Shown: positions 44,686 through 52,571 of the stretch, piece by piece | Position numbering within the stretch: the stretch's first letter is position 1 | Layout: each line of letters begins with the position of its first letter | Origin: Gammaproteobacteria bacterium | Lineage (GTDB): Bacteria; Pseudomonadota; Gammaproteobacteria; HK1 | Length of the DNA: 61,021 nt | NCBI GenBank assembly: GCA_022824305.1 | Contig: JAJEAD010000068.1 | Span: 1 to 61,021 of the forward strand | Reading direction: 5' to 3' | Program-made: the position numbers and the translations under genes | Notes under the pieces: generated by a model | Seen by the model: the letters and a program-made list of their open reading frames with translations, nothing else | Told to the model about the DNA's origin: nothing | Databases searched by the model: none

Positions 44686-45915
44686 TCAGTAGCTGAAGGT
44701 GAAGTCGATGCCCAGGAAGCTGTCGCGCCGCCCGTCGTAGGTCGGATCGTCCGGGTCCGAGCTCAGGGTCGCGCTTGCTTCCAGGCGCATCAGCCAGCGA
44801 TTCGACAGGCGGCGCTTCACCTCCAGGTTCAACGCGCGATAGTCATGGCGGAGGTCGGCCAGGAGCCCTGCCATGAGCTCGGTGCCCTGCACGTCGTTCA
44901 ACGCAAGGATGCCCGAGAGGTACAGGTCGTTCGCCCATACGCTTGCCGCACGGCTTCCGCGGGCGTCGTAGAGCCATTCGGCGAGGGCGCTCAGGTCCGC
45001 TCGAGTCCCGAACAGGCCGTAGAGAGTGCGCTCGAGGCCAAGAATGAACGCGCAGTAGTCCTCCTCCCGGCCCAGGAGATTTCGCGATCCGCCGCGGCAT
45101 ATGCCTTCCACCTTGTAGAGCCAGGGCTCGGTCGTGAGTTGCGCGTCGATCCCCAGTTGCCGAATCTGCTCGTAGTACGGAGTCAGGGTCGCGTCGAGCG
45201 CCGGCAAGGGCTCGGAATGGTCACCGGCGAGGAACGAAGGATCGCGACTCGTTCCAACGAAGGCGCTCAGGCCGACATCGAGCAGACCCACCGCATTGCT
45301 GTAGCGAGCGGCGAGGTCCACGTGACGCTCCTTCGCTCCGCTCTCGTAGAGGGCGTTCTCGTCGACGAGGCGGCTCGACCGGTGGCGCCCGGAGCGTCCC
45401 GGAACGGTTCGCTTGCGGTGATAGGGCAGCAGAAACACCTCGGCGATGCCCCAGTCGCCGGAGACCGTCAGGTGCGCCATGGGCTGGCCCAGCTTGGGTC
45501 GATCGCGCGGGTGCTCGACCAGGTCCACCTGGTTGACGATGTCCACGAGGTTGTGTACCTCGGCCACGCCCCAGAACACGCGGTCGAGCCCGGCCCGAAG
45601 CTCCCAGAAACTCTCATCCCAGTCTCCATAGGTCAACACGTAGGCTTCGCGCAGATCCGCATGGGTGCGCCGTGAATCGGCGCTGTCAAACCTGTAGAGC
45701 GGGGTAAGGGTAAAGCTGGTGCGCGGTGCGAGCTCGCCGTAAAGGGTGGGTTCGAGGACCAGCCCACCGGTGCTGGAGCGTTGGCCCGGAAAGGCCGGCG
45801 ACTGCGGATACCATCGCCCCTGCAGGCTCAGGTCGCCGGTAAGCTGAAGGGTCTGCGCTTCGGCGCCTGCGGCGACCGTCAGCACGGTGACGAGAATTGC
45901 GCCGGCCAAGCGCAT
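44686..45915 (-). CDS. Outer-membrane beta-barrel protein (DUF1302-like)
   Basis: A 409-aa protein with a signal peptide (MRLAGAILVTVLTVAAGAEA). The rest is made of alternating polar/aromatic strands (FTLTPLYRFDSADSRR, NLEVKRRLSNRWLMRLEASA) and ends in FTFSY, an outer-membrane barrel insertion signature. It resembles DUF1302-type proteins encoded with RND permeases and LolA-like proteins. It could be the outer-membrane exit. Its ATG overlaps the LolA-like stop by one base (TGATG). Confidence 0.8.
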   Translation of the reverse strand: MRLAGAILVTVLTVAAGAEAQTLQLTGDLSLQGRWYPQSPAFPGQRSSTGGLVLEPTLYGELAPRTSFTLTPLYRFDSADSRRTHADLREAYVLTYGDWDESFWELRAGLDRVFWGVAEVHNLVDIVNQVDLVEHPRDRPKLGQPMAHLTVSGDWGIAEVFLLPYHRKRTVPGRSGRHRSSRLVDENALYESGAKERHVDLAARYSNAVGLLDVGLSAFVGTSRDPSFLAGDHSEPLPALDATLTPYYEQIRQLGIDAQLTTEPWLYKVEGICRGGSRNLLGREEDYCAFILGLERTLYGLFGTRADLSALAEWLYDARGSRAASVWANDLYLSGILALNDVQGTELMAGLLADLRHDYRALNLEVKRRLSNRWLMRLEASATLSSDPDDPTYDGRRDSFLGIDFTFSY

Positions 45916-46787
45916 CAGCGTACGCGTCGAAGTGCCGTCTGAGTGAATTCACCGTCGTCGAGACTGGTGCGGAAGCGAAAGTCGGACCAGTGAAGCACCG
46001 TGCTCGCGCCGGTCAGGTGGTTCTCCATGGTCTGCTCGTCTGCCCGCCAGTAGCGATCGAGATACTGCCGGTAGCTCGCGAAGGTGAGCGTCTTCAGGTG
46101 CGAGCCCTTCCGGTCGTAGAGCTCCATCTTCCAGGTGCGCAGCTCGCCCGCATCCTGCCATACGACCTTGCGGCTGTATCCGGATACCTCGTCCAGGGGA
46201 ACCTGCTCGATCACCGTGCAGGTGAGCTCACCGCAGGGCTCGTCGTGAAGATAACGGTAGGTGTACTCCTCCACCTCCGGAGAGCTCATGTCTTCGTACG
46301 AGAACTCGCTCCCCATGAATGACCCCGAGCGCTTGGAAGCGTTGATGCGCTTCACCCGCTTCAGTGCCGGCAGATACAGCCACTGGTCGTCCTGGGTGTT
46401 GATGTGGGCATGGGTCAGGAGCGCGGTTCCCTGGACGTCTCGCGGCTGATCGAACACGAACAGGCTCTTGTCGCCGTCTCCCGGCACCTCCAGCACCTTG
46501 AAGCGCATCTGGCGGACGCTTTCGCGACCGTGCTTGTCGCGCAGCACCATCGTCAGTCCCGCGGTGAAATCCTCGAAGCCGTCGTTGCGGGCGCTTGCTT
46601 CCTGCGCAATTCGCAACCCCTTGTCCTCCGGAGTCTCCTCCTGGGCGAGAGCCTTCGGCATGCCCAAGCACGTCAGTGCCACGACCAGGACACCGAGTGC
46701 AACGCTCCGGGGCAGCGGGCATCGCTCCGCCCGACCCGGGCCGACAAGCCTCCGTCGGGCGATTCCGTGGTCAGGGGACATCCGCAC
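45915..46787 (-). CDS. LolA-like outer-membrane lipoprotein-sorting protein
   Basis: A 290-aa periplasmic protein. A long basic N-terminus (~27 residues) precedes a hydrophobic signal (RSVALGVLVVALTCLGMPKALAQ). The mature part matches the LolA-like sorting family: DFTAGLTMVLRDKHG, MRFKVLEVPGDGDKSLFVFD, DDQWLYLPALKRVKRI and SFMGSEFSYEDMSSPEVEEYTYRYL (given in part). These proteins bind lipid-like cargo and are commonly encoded with MMPL permeases and DUF1302 barrels. The upstream start is uncertain; an ATG two codons later is possible. Confidence 0.85.
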   Translation of the reverse strand: MRMSPDHGIARRRLVGPGRAERCPLPRSVALGVLVVALTCLGMPKALAQEETPEDKGLRIAQEASARNDGFEDFTAGLTMVLRDKHGRESVRQMRFKVLEVPGDGDKSLFVFDQPRDVQGTALLTHAHINTQDDQWLYLPALKRVKRINASKRSGSFMGSEFSYEDMSSPEVEEYTYRYLHDEPCGELTCTVIEQVPLDEVSGYSRKVVWQDAGELRTWKMELYDRKGSHLKTLTFASYRQYLDRYWRADEQTMENHLTGASTVLHWSDFRFRTSLDDGEFTQTALRRVR

Positions 46788-46906
46788 CGGTCCCGTCGTG
46801 GACTCGTGGCAGAGAATCGGCTTCCCGGCGCCGATGTCGATGTGACCTTGGAGCTTTCGGGAACGCTTTCCCGCCGAGCTCAGATCCAGGCGGACGCACC
46901 GGGCTC

Positions 46907-46930
46907 CCCCGCCCCTTCTCCGGAGCGGGG
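46907..46930. other. GC-rich inverted repeat after the precursor gene
   Basis: CCCCGC (46907-46912) and GCGGGG (46925-46930) can pair around a 12-base loop with TCCGGA inside. It lies in the 220-bp gap between the precursor and LolA-like genes and could attenuate read-through, raising precursor mRNA over transport genes. No T-run follows on the minus strand. Confidence 0.4.
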
Positions 46931-46981
46931 AAGCAGGTTCGCGTCGCCCGTGAAGACGCGGATCCGATCACTCCGCATCCT

Positions 46982-47000
46982 GACCGGCTGCACGCCGGCC
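46982..47000 (-). other. Stem-loop just after the precursor stop codon
   Basis: GACCGGC (46982-46988) and GCCGGCC (46994-47000) can form a seven-pair stem with one G-U pair and a five-base loop. It begins seven bases past the precursor stop. Without a T-run it is more likely an mRNA-stabilising or partial attenuation structure than a full terminator. Confidence 0.4.
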
Positions 47001-47007
47001 ACCGGGT

Positions 47008-47259
47008 CTACCAGCAGCAGCAAAGACCGGCGGAGATGGCTTCGAGCTGCTCTTCGGTGATGTTCGGATCCGGCGGCAGGGCGAGATGCACCGTCTGCAT
47101 GTCGCTCTCGTGGACCTTGATGGTCATCGATTCGGGAATCGTGATGCCCAGTTCCTGACTGATCGCGTTCTTCGGATCCGCTATGAGCTGCTGTCGGAAC
47201 TCCGTATCGAGGGCGGATTTCTCGACAATGTGCTGCAGCATTTCATCGCCACTTCTCAT
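47008..47259 (-). CDS. srpE: Proteusin (NHLP-leader) precursor peptide with core LCCCW
   Basis: An 83-aa precursor. The leader matches nitrile-hydratase-type leaders: LDTEFRQQLIADPKNAISQE, then GITIPESMTIKVHE and VHLALPPDPNITEEQLEAIS. It ends in SAGLCCCW; cutting after Ala-Gly would release only Leu-Cys-Cys-Cys-Trp. The YcaO protein should turn Cys into thiazoline/thiazole and the halogenase should modify the C-terminal Trp. I chose the ATG at 47259 because GGAG lies six bases before it; an ATG at 47271 would add four residues. A terminator-like hairpin and AT-rich promoter lie upstream. The symbol is by analogy with sponge srp clusters. Confidence 0.9.
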   Translation of the reverse strand: MRSGDEMLQHIVEKSALDTEFRQQLIADPKNAISQELGITIPESMTIKVHESDMQTVHLALPPDPNITEEQLEAISAGLCCCW

Positions 47260-47404
47260 CGGAATCTCCATAGTTTTCCGAGCAGTATGGATGTCACTGG
47301 GGGGGCGCGCGACAGTACAGGAGGATTTCCGGGAGCGCAACGCCTTGCCCCTCGCGCCCGCAGTCGACCTGAACGAACCTTCGGCCATCACTGTCGCATC
47401 AGGA

Positions 47405-47490
47405 CGGAGAATATAACCTTATATGCATCATTGGAACATATGAATCACCACTCTATAGACTACATCATCCCATTGAATTCCAATGCTCCG
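47405..47490 (-). promoter_or_regulatory. AT-rich promoter region upstream of the precursor, with repeated CATTGGAA half-sites
   Basis: This ~85-bp patch is far richer in A/T than the flanking genes and lies 146-231 bp before the precursor start. Minus-strand hexamers TATAGA and TATATT could serve as -10 elements, but no pair with good spacing is certain. CATTGGAA (47429-47436) faces TTCCAATG (47478-47485), and the latter is also part of CATTG-N5-CAATG (47471-47485). These could be operator sites for a dimeric regulator; no regulator gene is in the cluster. Confidence 0.5.
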
Positions 47491-47494
47491 CCGG

Positions 47495-47516
47495 AAAATT
47501 GGCACCGCGCGGTGCC
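47495..47516 (-). terminator. Rho-independent terminator after the YcaO gene
   Basis: Read on the minus strand, GGCACC-GCGC-GGTGCC (47516-47501, a perfect palindrome) is followed by AATTTT. It sits 82 bp past the YcaO stop and before the AT-rich promoter of the precursor. It separates the enzyme transcript (AlkB-GlnE/YcaO) from the precursor transcript. Confidence 0.6.
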
Positions 47517-47598
47517 CGCTGATCCTCGACCCGTCGGTCTCGACCGCGTCGGCAGGCGCCGGTCGGAGCGGGCCGCTTCCGACTTCAGTGTCGGTCCC

Positions 47599-49896
47599 TC
47601 ACGCAATGACCGGCGCGGGATTGAGCTCGGACTCTGCGAGAGGGCGCGCGCGCCGGGCCATGTCGACCGGCACGTCGTACAGGCGCCCCGGCGCGAAGCG
47701 CTCCCAGAAGTGACGCAGGCCCGGCACGATGACCCGGGCGACCGGCATGCCGATGTCCGGCCTCGTCTGGTCGAGCACCAGGAACTCCATGCCCCTGGCC
47801 TCGACGAGCGCGCGGCAGCGCTCGACTTCCGCGCGCATGTCGGTCGTATCGGGAACGGGATAGTCGGCCTTGCCGCGCAGCGCGACCCCGGCCGCCGGCG
47901 CCAGATAGGGGTGGTCCGCCAGCTTCGCCGTCCTCCACCACCGCAGCGCCAGCGGATCGTCGATCGCCGGTCCTGAAGACCCGCGGCCGGGGCGGGGAAG
48001 CCAGGTCAGGCACTGGTTCAGCTCACAGACCGCGCGCAGGGCGGCGATGCGCGGATCGGCATGGGCGCCGGCGCCGTAGATGATGTCCTCGCTCTCCGCA
48101 TCGCTCCGGCGCGAGACCGCGACGAAGGCCGGTATGCCGAAGTCGGTGGTCACGTCCAGCATCCACAGATCCCGGCCTGCGCCGCAATAGTAGTCGGGCG
48201 CCGACGCGAGGTAGTGGTCGTCGAAGCTCTCGAGCGCCACTCCGGGCATGGCCAGCCGGTTGTACCACCAGATCGCGAAGGCATCGCGCTCGATCAGCTC
48301 GAAGAAGCCTTGCAGGATTGCTTCCTCGAGCGTGTTGCCGGCGGCGCACCCGTTCGAGTCTGCCACGAGATCCGAGCTCCCACGTTGTTCGGGAGTCATG
48401 CCGTAGAGGATCGAAGTCGGCAGGTAGCGATGGCGACCCTGCGTGAGCGACCACACCGGCGACCAGTCGATCTCCGCGTTCGGATCGAGGCGCGGCGGGA
48501 CGACGTTGTAGGGGTGGCCACCGGCGTTGATCAGCTCCGCATGATCCAGTTGGCGCTCACTGAAGAGCTGAACGTCGTTGGGGTGTATCGCATCGGCATC
48601 ACCCGCCTGCGCGAAGTCCGCGTATCGCCTTCGAGTGCGGATCTCGTCGCCGTGGAAGGCGCCTGAGTAACGCTCGACCGCCTCGCAGAGCGCGCTGACC
48701 TCGGATTGCGGTCGCGTGCTCCCCTTGCCCGCGCTCTTGCTGCGCAGGTTGCGCCGCAGCGAGCTCAGCTTCCTGGTTCGCAGCGCGAGATTGCTCCCCG
48801 CCCAATGGACGTGCAGCCACGGATCGGCGTCGTCCGTGGTGCGCGAAAGCCACGTCACGACACCGCTCACCGGGCTCACCAGGTGGCGGTATCTGGCCAG
48901 GGTCTCCTCGGGTGGTACCGCATGCATACCACCACTGTTTCGCACGCCGGCCGGGCTCGGCCGAAGCCGTACCGGAGCCGGCGGCCGGTCGGGGCGGTAC
49001 AACGCCTCGTCACCGCAGGCGAAGCACTGCGGGCGGTGCAGGGTCCGATGCTGCTCGATCGTGAGACGACCGGCATCGAGCGAGATCGCCCGCTCGTGGA
49101 TCGGGGCCATGTCCTCGAGCACCAGCCACTTGGCGACCTCGGTCGCCGTGAGTCCGTACACCGCGTCCAACAGTGCGGGCTCGGACGCCCGGGCCAGCCG
49201 CGCGGCATCCTCACCCGCCACGTTGCGGAGGAAATCGTGGACGTCCTGGTGGCCCCGCAGACGATATGCGAGACAGGCCCAGCACGGCCCCTGCTCCGCC
49301 GGCCGGAAGACGGGGCCGAAGAGCGGCCGCATGCCCCCGGGACTGACCAGCATCCATGGCGCGCCCGATGCGATGTGCCGTCGATTGACGGCGTGATGCG
49401 TATCCTCGAGGTAGTCGGCGCAGACGACGATGGTCAGGTTCGGATCACCGGAATCCAGGACGACGCCCATGGCCCCGAGTCGGCCTGCAAGATGCCCCTC
49501 GTCTCCGACGAGCGCGACTCTCGATGCCCCGAGGCGCTCCTCGGCCCATCGGGGTGACGCTCCCAGCGCGGACCAGAACGCCGCCCGTCCCCGCTCCATC
49601 CCGTGGTCCCCGGAAACGACGTAGCCCCGGGAGGCGAGCGCCGCGATCGCGGTCCGCACCTCGCGTGCCGCATGTGCCGGCGAGAGCGCGTCGACTATCT
49701 CCCGGTGCGAGCGGCGGCCGTCCAGGAGCGGCAGCACATCGGCGTAGATGCTTCCGCGAAGCAGCGTGTTGAGGGTCTCGGAGACCAGGAGCACCTGTCC
49801 GTCTCCGATGGAGCGATGCTCCAGGTGCGGGGTGAGCACCGGCTTCTCGACCAGACCGCGGTCGGCGGCGCTCGTCCGCTTCAGGATCCCGGTCAC
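47599..49896 (-). CDS. Fused E1-like/YcaO cyclodehydratase (azoline-forming)
   Basis: A 765-aa fusion. Residues ~18-100 form a winged-helix peptide-recognition element (VLPLLDGRRSHREIVDALS). Residues ~120-300 are E1-like, with two zinc pairs, CWAC (205-208) and CFAC (291-294). From ~395 the YcaO kinase domain has SEVSALCEAVERYSGAF and EEAILQGFFELIERDAFA, which bind ATP/Mg. It should bind the precursor leader and convert core Cys residues to thiazolines. The C-terminus NPAPVIA differs from the Pro-rich tails of many YcaO proteins. The start is GTG, overlapping the AlkB-GlnE stop by four bases. No FMN-dependent azoline dehydrogenase gene was found in the window. Confidence 0.92.
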   Translation of the reverse strand: MTGILKRTSAADRGLVEKPVLTPHLEHRSIGDGQVLLVSETLNTLLRGSIYADVLPLLDGRRSHREIVDALSPAHAAREVRTAIAALASRGYVVSGDHGMERGRAAFWSALGASPRWAEERLGASRVALVGDEGHLAGRLGAMGVVLDSGDPNLTIVVCADYLEDTHHAVNRRHIASGAPWMLVSPGGMRPLFGPVFRPAEQGPCWACLAYRLRGHQDVHDFLRNVAGEDAARLARASEPALLDAVYGLTATEVAKWLVLEDMAPIHERAISLDAGRLTIEQHRTLHRPQCFACGDEALYRPDRPPAPVRLRPSPAGVRNSGGMHAVPPEETLARYRHLVSPVSGVVTWLSRTTDDADPWLHVHWAGSNLALRTRKLSSLRRNLRSKSAGKGSTRPQSEVSALCEAVERYSGAFHGDEIRTRRRYADFAQAGDADAIHPNDVQLFSERQLDHAELINAGGHPYNVVPPRLDPNAEIDWSPVWSLTQGRHRYLPTSILYGMTPEQRGSSDLVADSNGCAAGNTLEEAILQGFFELIERDAFAIWWYNRLAMPGVALESFDDHYLASAPDYYCGAGRDLWMLDVTTDFGIPAFVAVSRRSDAESEDIIYGAGAHADPRIAALRAVCELNQCLTWLPRPGRGSSGPAIDDPLALRWWRTAKLADHPYLAPAAGVALRGKADYPVPDTTDMRAEVERCRALVEARGMEFLVLDQTRPDIGMPVARVIVPGLRHFWERFAPGRLYDVPVDMARRARPLAESELNPAPVIA

Positions 49897-52295
49897 GCCG
49901 ACAGCGCATCGATGTCCGTCACGGCGCGGGCCGCCGTTTCGTGGATCGCGGCGCTCAGTGCGTCGATGTCTCCCATCCCGCACGCCCCTGCGATGACGTC
50001 TCCGACCCGGAGAGCCGCGCCCTCCGCCGCAATGCCGTCCTCCACCACCAGCCGCAGGATGCCCCGAATGCTCCGCCAGAGCGTGGCGGCCTCCGCCAGG
50101 CGCCCGGCCGCCTCTTCCGGGATCACTCCCTGCGCGCCGGCGGCCGGAAAGACCGATGCGGCAACGGCGCCCGCGACGTCGGACGCGTCAGCGGCACGGG
50201 TCAGGTACAGGAACCACGCGACGCGCTCGACATCGCGCAAGCCCCCGCGCATTTCCTCGATGGACTCGAGCCCGGGCGCGGGCGCGTCTCGTGGCGGCTC
50301 GCGCAGCGCGTCGATGAGCGAGTCGCGCGCCGCGCCGTGGATCAGCGCATCCTGCCGCGCTTCATCGAACCTCTCGCTCAGATCGTCGTCGCCGCTCGTG
50401 TAGACGCAGCGCGCACGGACGAGGTCGAGGAGCTCCCCGCTGGTGCCCGCACCGCGGTGATGCTCCCTGAAGTCGGCGAGCGAACGCACGGCCTTCCCCG
50501 TCCGGCCGCCGGAAACGCGCGCGAGGAGCAGGTTGTCGCGCGCCAGCTCGCGAAGCGCCCCGAGGAACTCGCGGCACAGCGATTCATGATGTCTCGGCGG
50601 GTCGCCGTCGTAGAGAAAAAGGACGTCGATCCCGCTGCCCGGCGCCGCCTCCCCGGTGGCGAGATCGCCCAGCACCACCGTCGCGATTCCGGCCCGGGTG
50701 GCGCGCCCGATGAAGTCTTCCTCGACCGCCGAGAGCACCGCGACGATCGAGGCCTCGGCGACGTTCGACAGCGCCTTCCCCGCCTCGATCGGCGTCAGGT
50801 TGCCGCGTATCGTGTGCACGGCGATCTGGAACGCCTTGCCGTTCGACCACTCCCGCGCTACCTCCACCGCCTCGCGCACACCCTGCACGGGAATGTCGGC
50901 GATCTCCTCCTTCATCTCGGCGACGCCCAACTCGTAGGTCCAGTACACGCGGGCGAGGCCCCGGCGGGCGAGCGCCTCGAACTCCGGATCCGGACCGAAA
51001 CCGCCGGGAATGTCCAGGTCCGTGAACTCCTTCTTCCCGAGGTTGTCGAGCAGCTCCGGGGCGCGGTTGATCCACGCGCCGAGGCGAGGCGAAGCTCCGA
51101 GGATCTCCTCGATCGCCTCGAACGCATTCGGCCGCGCCGCGAAGGCCGGGCTGTCGTACGCGCTCCAGTCCTCGATCTGCGGATAGAAGCGCGCGCGCCA
51201 CTGATCGACCAGCGGGTCCATTGTGGCGAACCAGCGCCGCGGAGACAGGGCGAGAGCGAACATTTTGCCGTAGCCGCCCGGCAGTTGGGGCGACAGGTCG
51301 GCGCCGTAGTGCTGCATCAGCGGATAGCGGCGCCCTGCCGCCGCGTGGTGGTCGGCATGGCGCTGCATGTTGAAGAAGAGCCAGTTGTCGAGCTTGCGGT
51401 CCACGCTCCACGCGTGCCACGGCTGCACCCGTTCGAACTTGCCGCTCGGCAGCCGGATGCGCCGCAGTCCGTAGTGCTGGAGGTAGTTGCTGATCTTCAT
51501 CGAGAAGACCACTCCGAGGCACAGGACGAGGTAAACGCAAAGCGCCCACGCGCCGCCCATCCACCAGACCAGCCCCCACCAGAACGCGACCTCGATCGCG
51601 TAGCGCCAGAAGGGATTGCTGAAGTGCCACACCGGCAGGCGGCGGCGCGCGAGCCGGCCCCGCTGGACCCGCCAGGCCCCGGCGAGGTTGCTCGCCACTT
51701 CCCGCGGGAAGTAATGCCAGAAGCTCTGTCCCCGGGGCGCGGAACCGACGTCCCACGGGGTGCCGACGAGCGCGTGATGGATGTAGATGTGCTCGGTGAC
51801 GTAATGCGGGTAGGAGACCGACGAGAGCAGGAACTCGCCGAAGCGGCGCTCCCATACCGAGAGCCTGTGAATCATCTCGTGGCCGGCGATGAAGACCGAC
51901 TGGGCCACCATGGCCAGCACCGCCGCCATCAGGGCGATCTCCCAGGCGACGAGGTGATCGGCGACGAGCATCTGCCAGAGCGAGAACACGAGCGTCACCG
52001 GCCAGAGCAGCGCCCACATCCACACCGGGAGCACGTACCAGAACAGGCGCCCCTCGGGGGTGCGCTCGGGATCCATGTTCCGCTCGTCCGCGCCGAGCAC
52101 GGTGTCGAACATGCTCGCGCACGCGTAGAAGACCAGCGGAAGCGCGATCCACCAGCCGCCGTGGATCGCGGCGTTGACGACGAGGGGGAAGATCGCCAGC
52201 GCGAGGAAGTGCGGGAGCGCGTGGCGCAAGGACGCCTCGATCGCTCCCGCCGTGGCGGAGCCCGGTCCACTCGGATCGACCGCATTCTGCGCCAT
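49893..52295 (-). CDS. AlkB-type di-iron monooxygenase fused to a GlnE-like domain
   Basis: An 800-aa fusion. Residues 1-370 are a membrane alkane-monooxygenase-like domain with at least four hydrophobic segments and the His motifs HEMIHR (139-144), EHIYIHH (168-174), NYLQHYG (270-276) and QRHADHH (311-317). Residues ~395-800 resemble glutamine synthetase adenylyltransferase (GlnE): a nucleotidyltransferase block ending SGIDVLFLYD and the later GGLRDVERVAWFLYLTRA. In GlnE the first of these is SDLDLIFLYD; here the first Asp is Gly, so catalysis may be lost. Start: the ATG at 52295 opens the AlkB-like part. It heads the RiPP transcript, coupled to YcaO. Confidence 0.85.
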   Translation of the reverse strand: MAQNAVDPSGPGSATAGAIEASLRHALPHFLALAIFPLVVNAAIHGGWWIALPLVFYACASMFDTVLGADERNMDPERTPEGRLFWYVLPVWMWALLWPVTLVFSLWQMLVADHLVAWEIALMAAVLAMVAQSVFIAGHEMIHRLSVWERRFGEFLLSSVSYPHYVTEHIYIHHALVGTPWDVGSAPRGQSFWHYFPREVASNLAGAWRVQRGRLARRRLPVWHFSNPFWRYAIEVAFWWGLVWWMGGAWALCVYLVLCLGVVFSMKISNYLQHYGLRRIRLPSGKFERVQPWHAWSVDRKLDNWLFFNMQRHADHHAAAGRRYPLMQHYGADLSPQLPGGYGKMFALALSPRRWFATMDPLVDQWRARFYPQIEDWSAYDSPAFAARPNAFEAIEEILGASPRLGAWINRAPELLDNLGKKEFTDLDIPGGFGPDPEFEALARRGLARVYWTYELGVAEMKEEIADIPVQGVREAVEVAREWSNGKAFQIAVHTIRGNLTPIEAGKALSNVAEASIVAVLSAVEEDFIGRATRAGIATVVLGDLATGEAAPGSGIDVLFLYDGDPPRHHESLCREFLGALRELARDNLLLARVSGGRTGKAVRSLADFREHHRGAGTSGELLDLVRARCVYTSGDDDLSERFDEARQDALIHGAARDSLIDALREPPRDAPAPGLESIEEMRGGLRDVERVAWFLYLTRAADASDVAGAVAASVFPAAGAQGVIPEEAAGRLAEAATLWRSIRGILRLVVEDGIAAEGAALRVGDVIAGACGMGDIDALSAAIHETAARAVTDIDALSA

Positions 52296-52571
52296 GACGC
52301 CCCCCGTCGTGTTCCGGCGTGCCCGATCTCTGCGAACGCCGATTCTCCCCGGCATGCCGTACCCGGTAAAGCGGCATGGTCTCGGCGATGCGCACGGAGC
52401 GCCGTCCTGATGCCGGGAGGCGCGGGGAACATCGCAATCGACCATTGCCCGCCGGCAACCGGAAGCCCGAGAATGTCCGGGCCCGAGGTCACTGCGCATG
52501 ACGCCGGAGCGCATGCCTTGCGTTTCCGCTTCGATCCGGGCCGCACGCGGCGCCAGGGAGGAGAGCTTCCG
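52296..52571. promoter_or_regulatory. Divergent promoter region of RiPP cluster and aminotransferase gene
   Basis: A 276-bp gap between the AlkB-GlnE gene (minus) and the aminotransferase gene (plus). Both transcripts should start here. GGGGGG precedes the AlkB-GlnE start and GGGAGGAG the aminotransferase start. No clear -35/-10 pair was identified. Confidence 0.5.
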
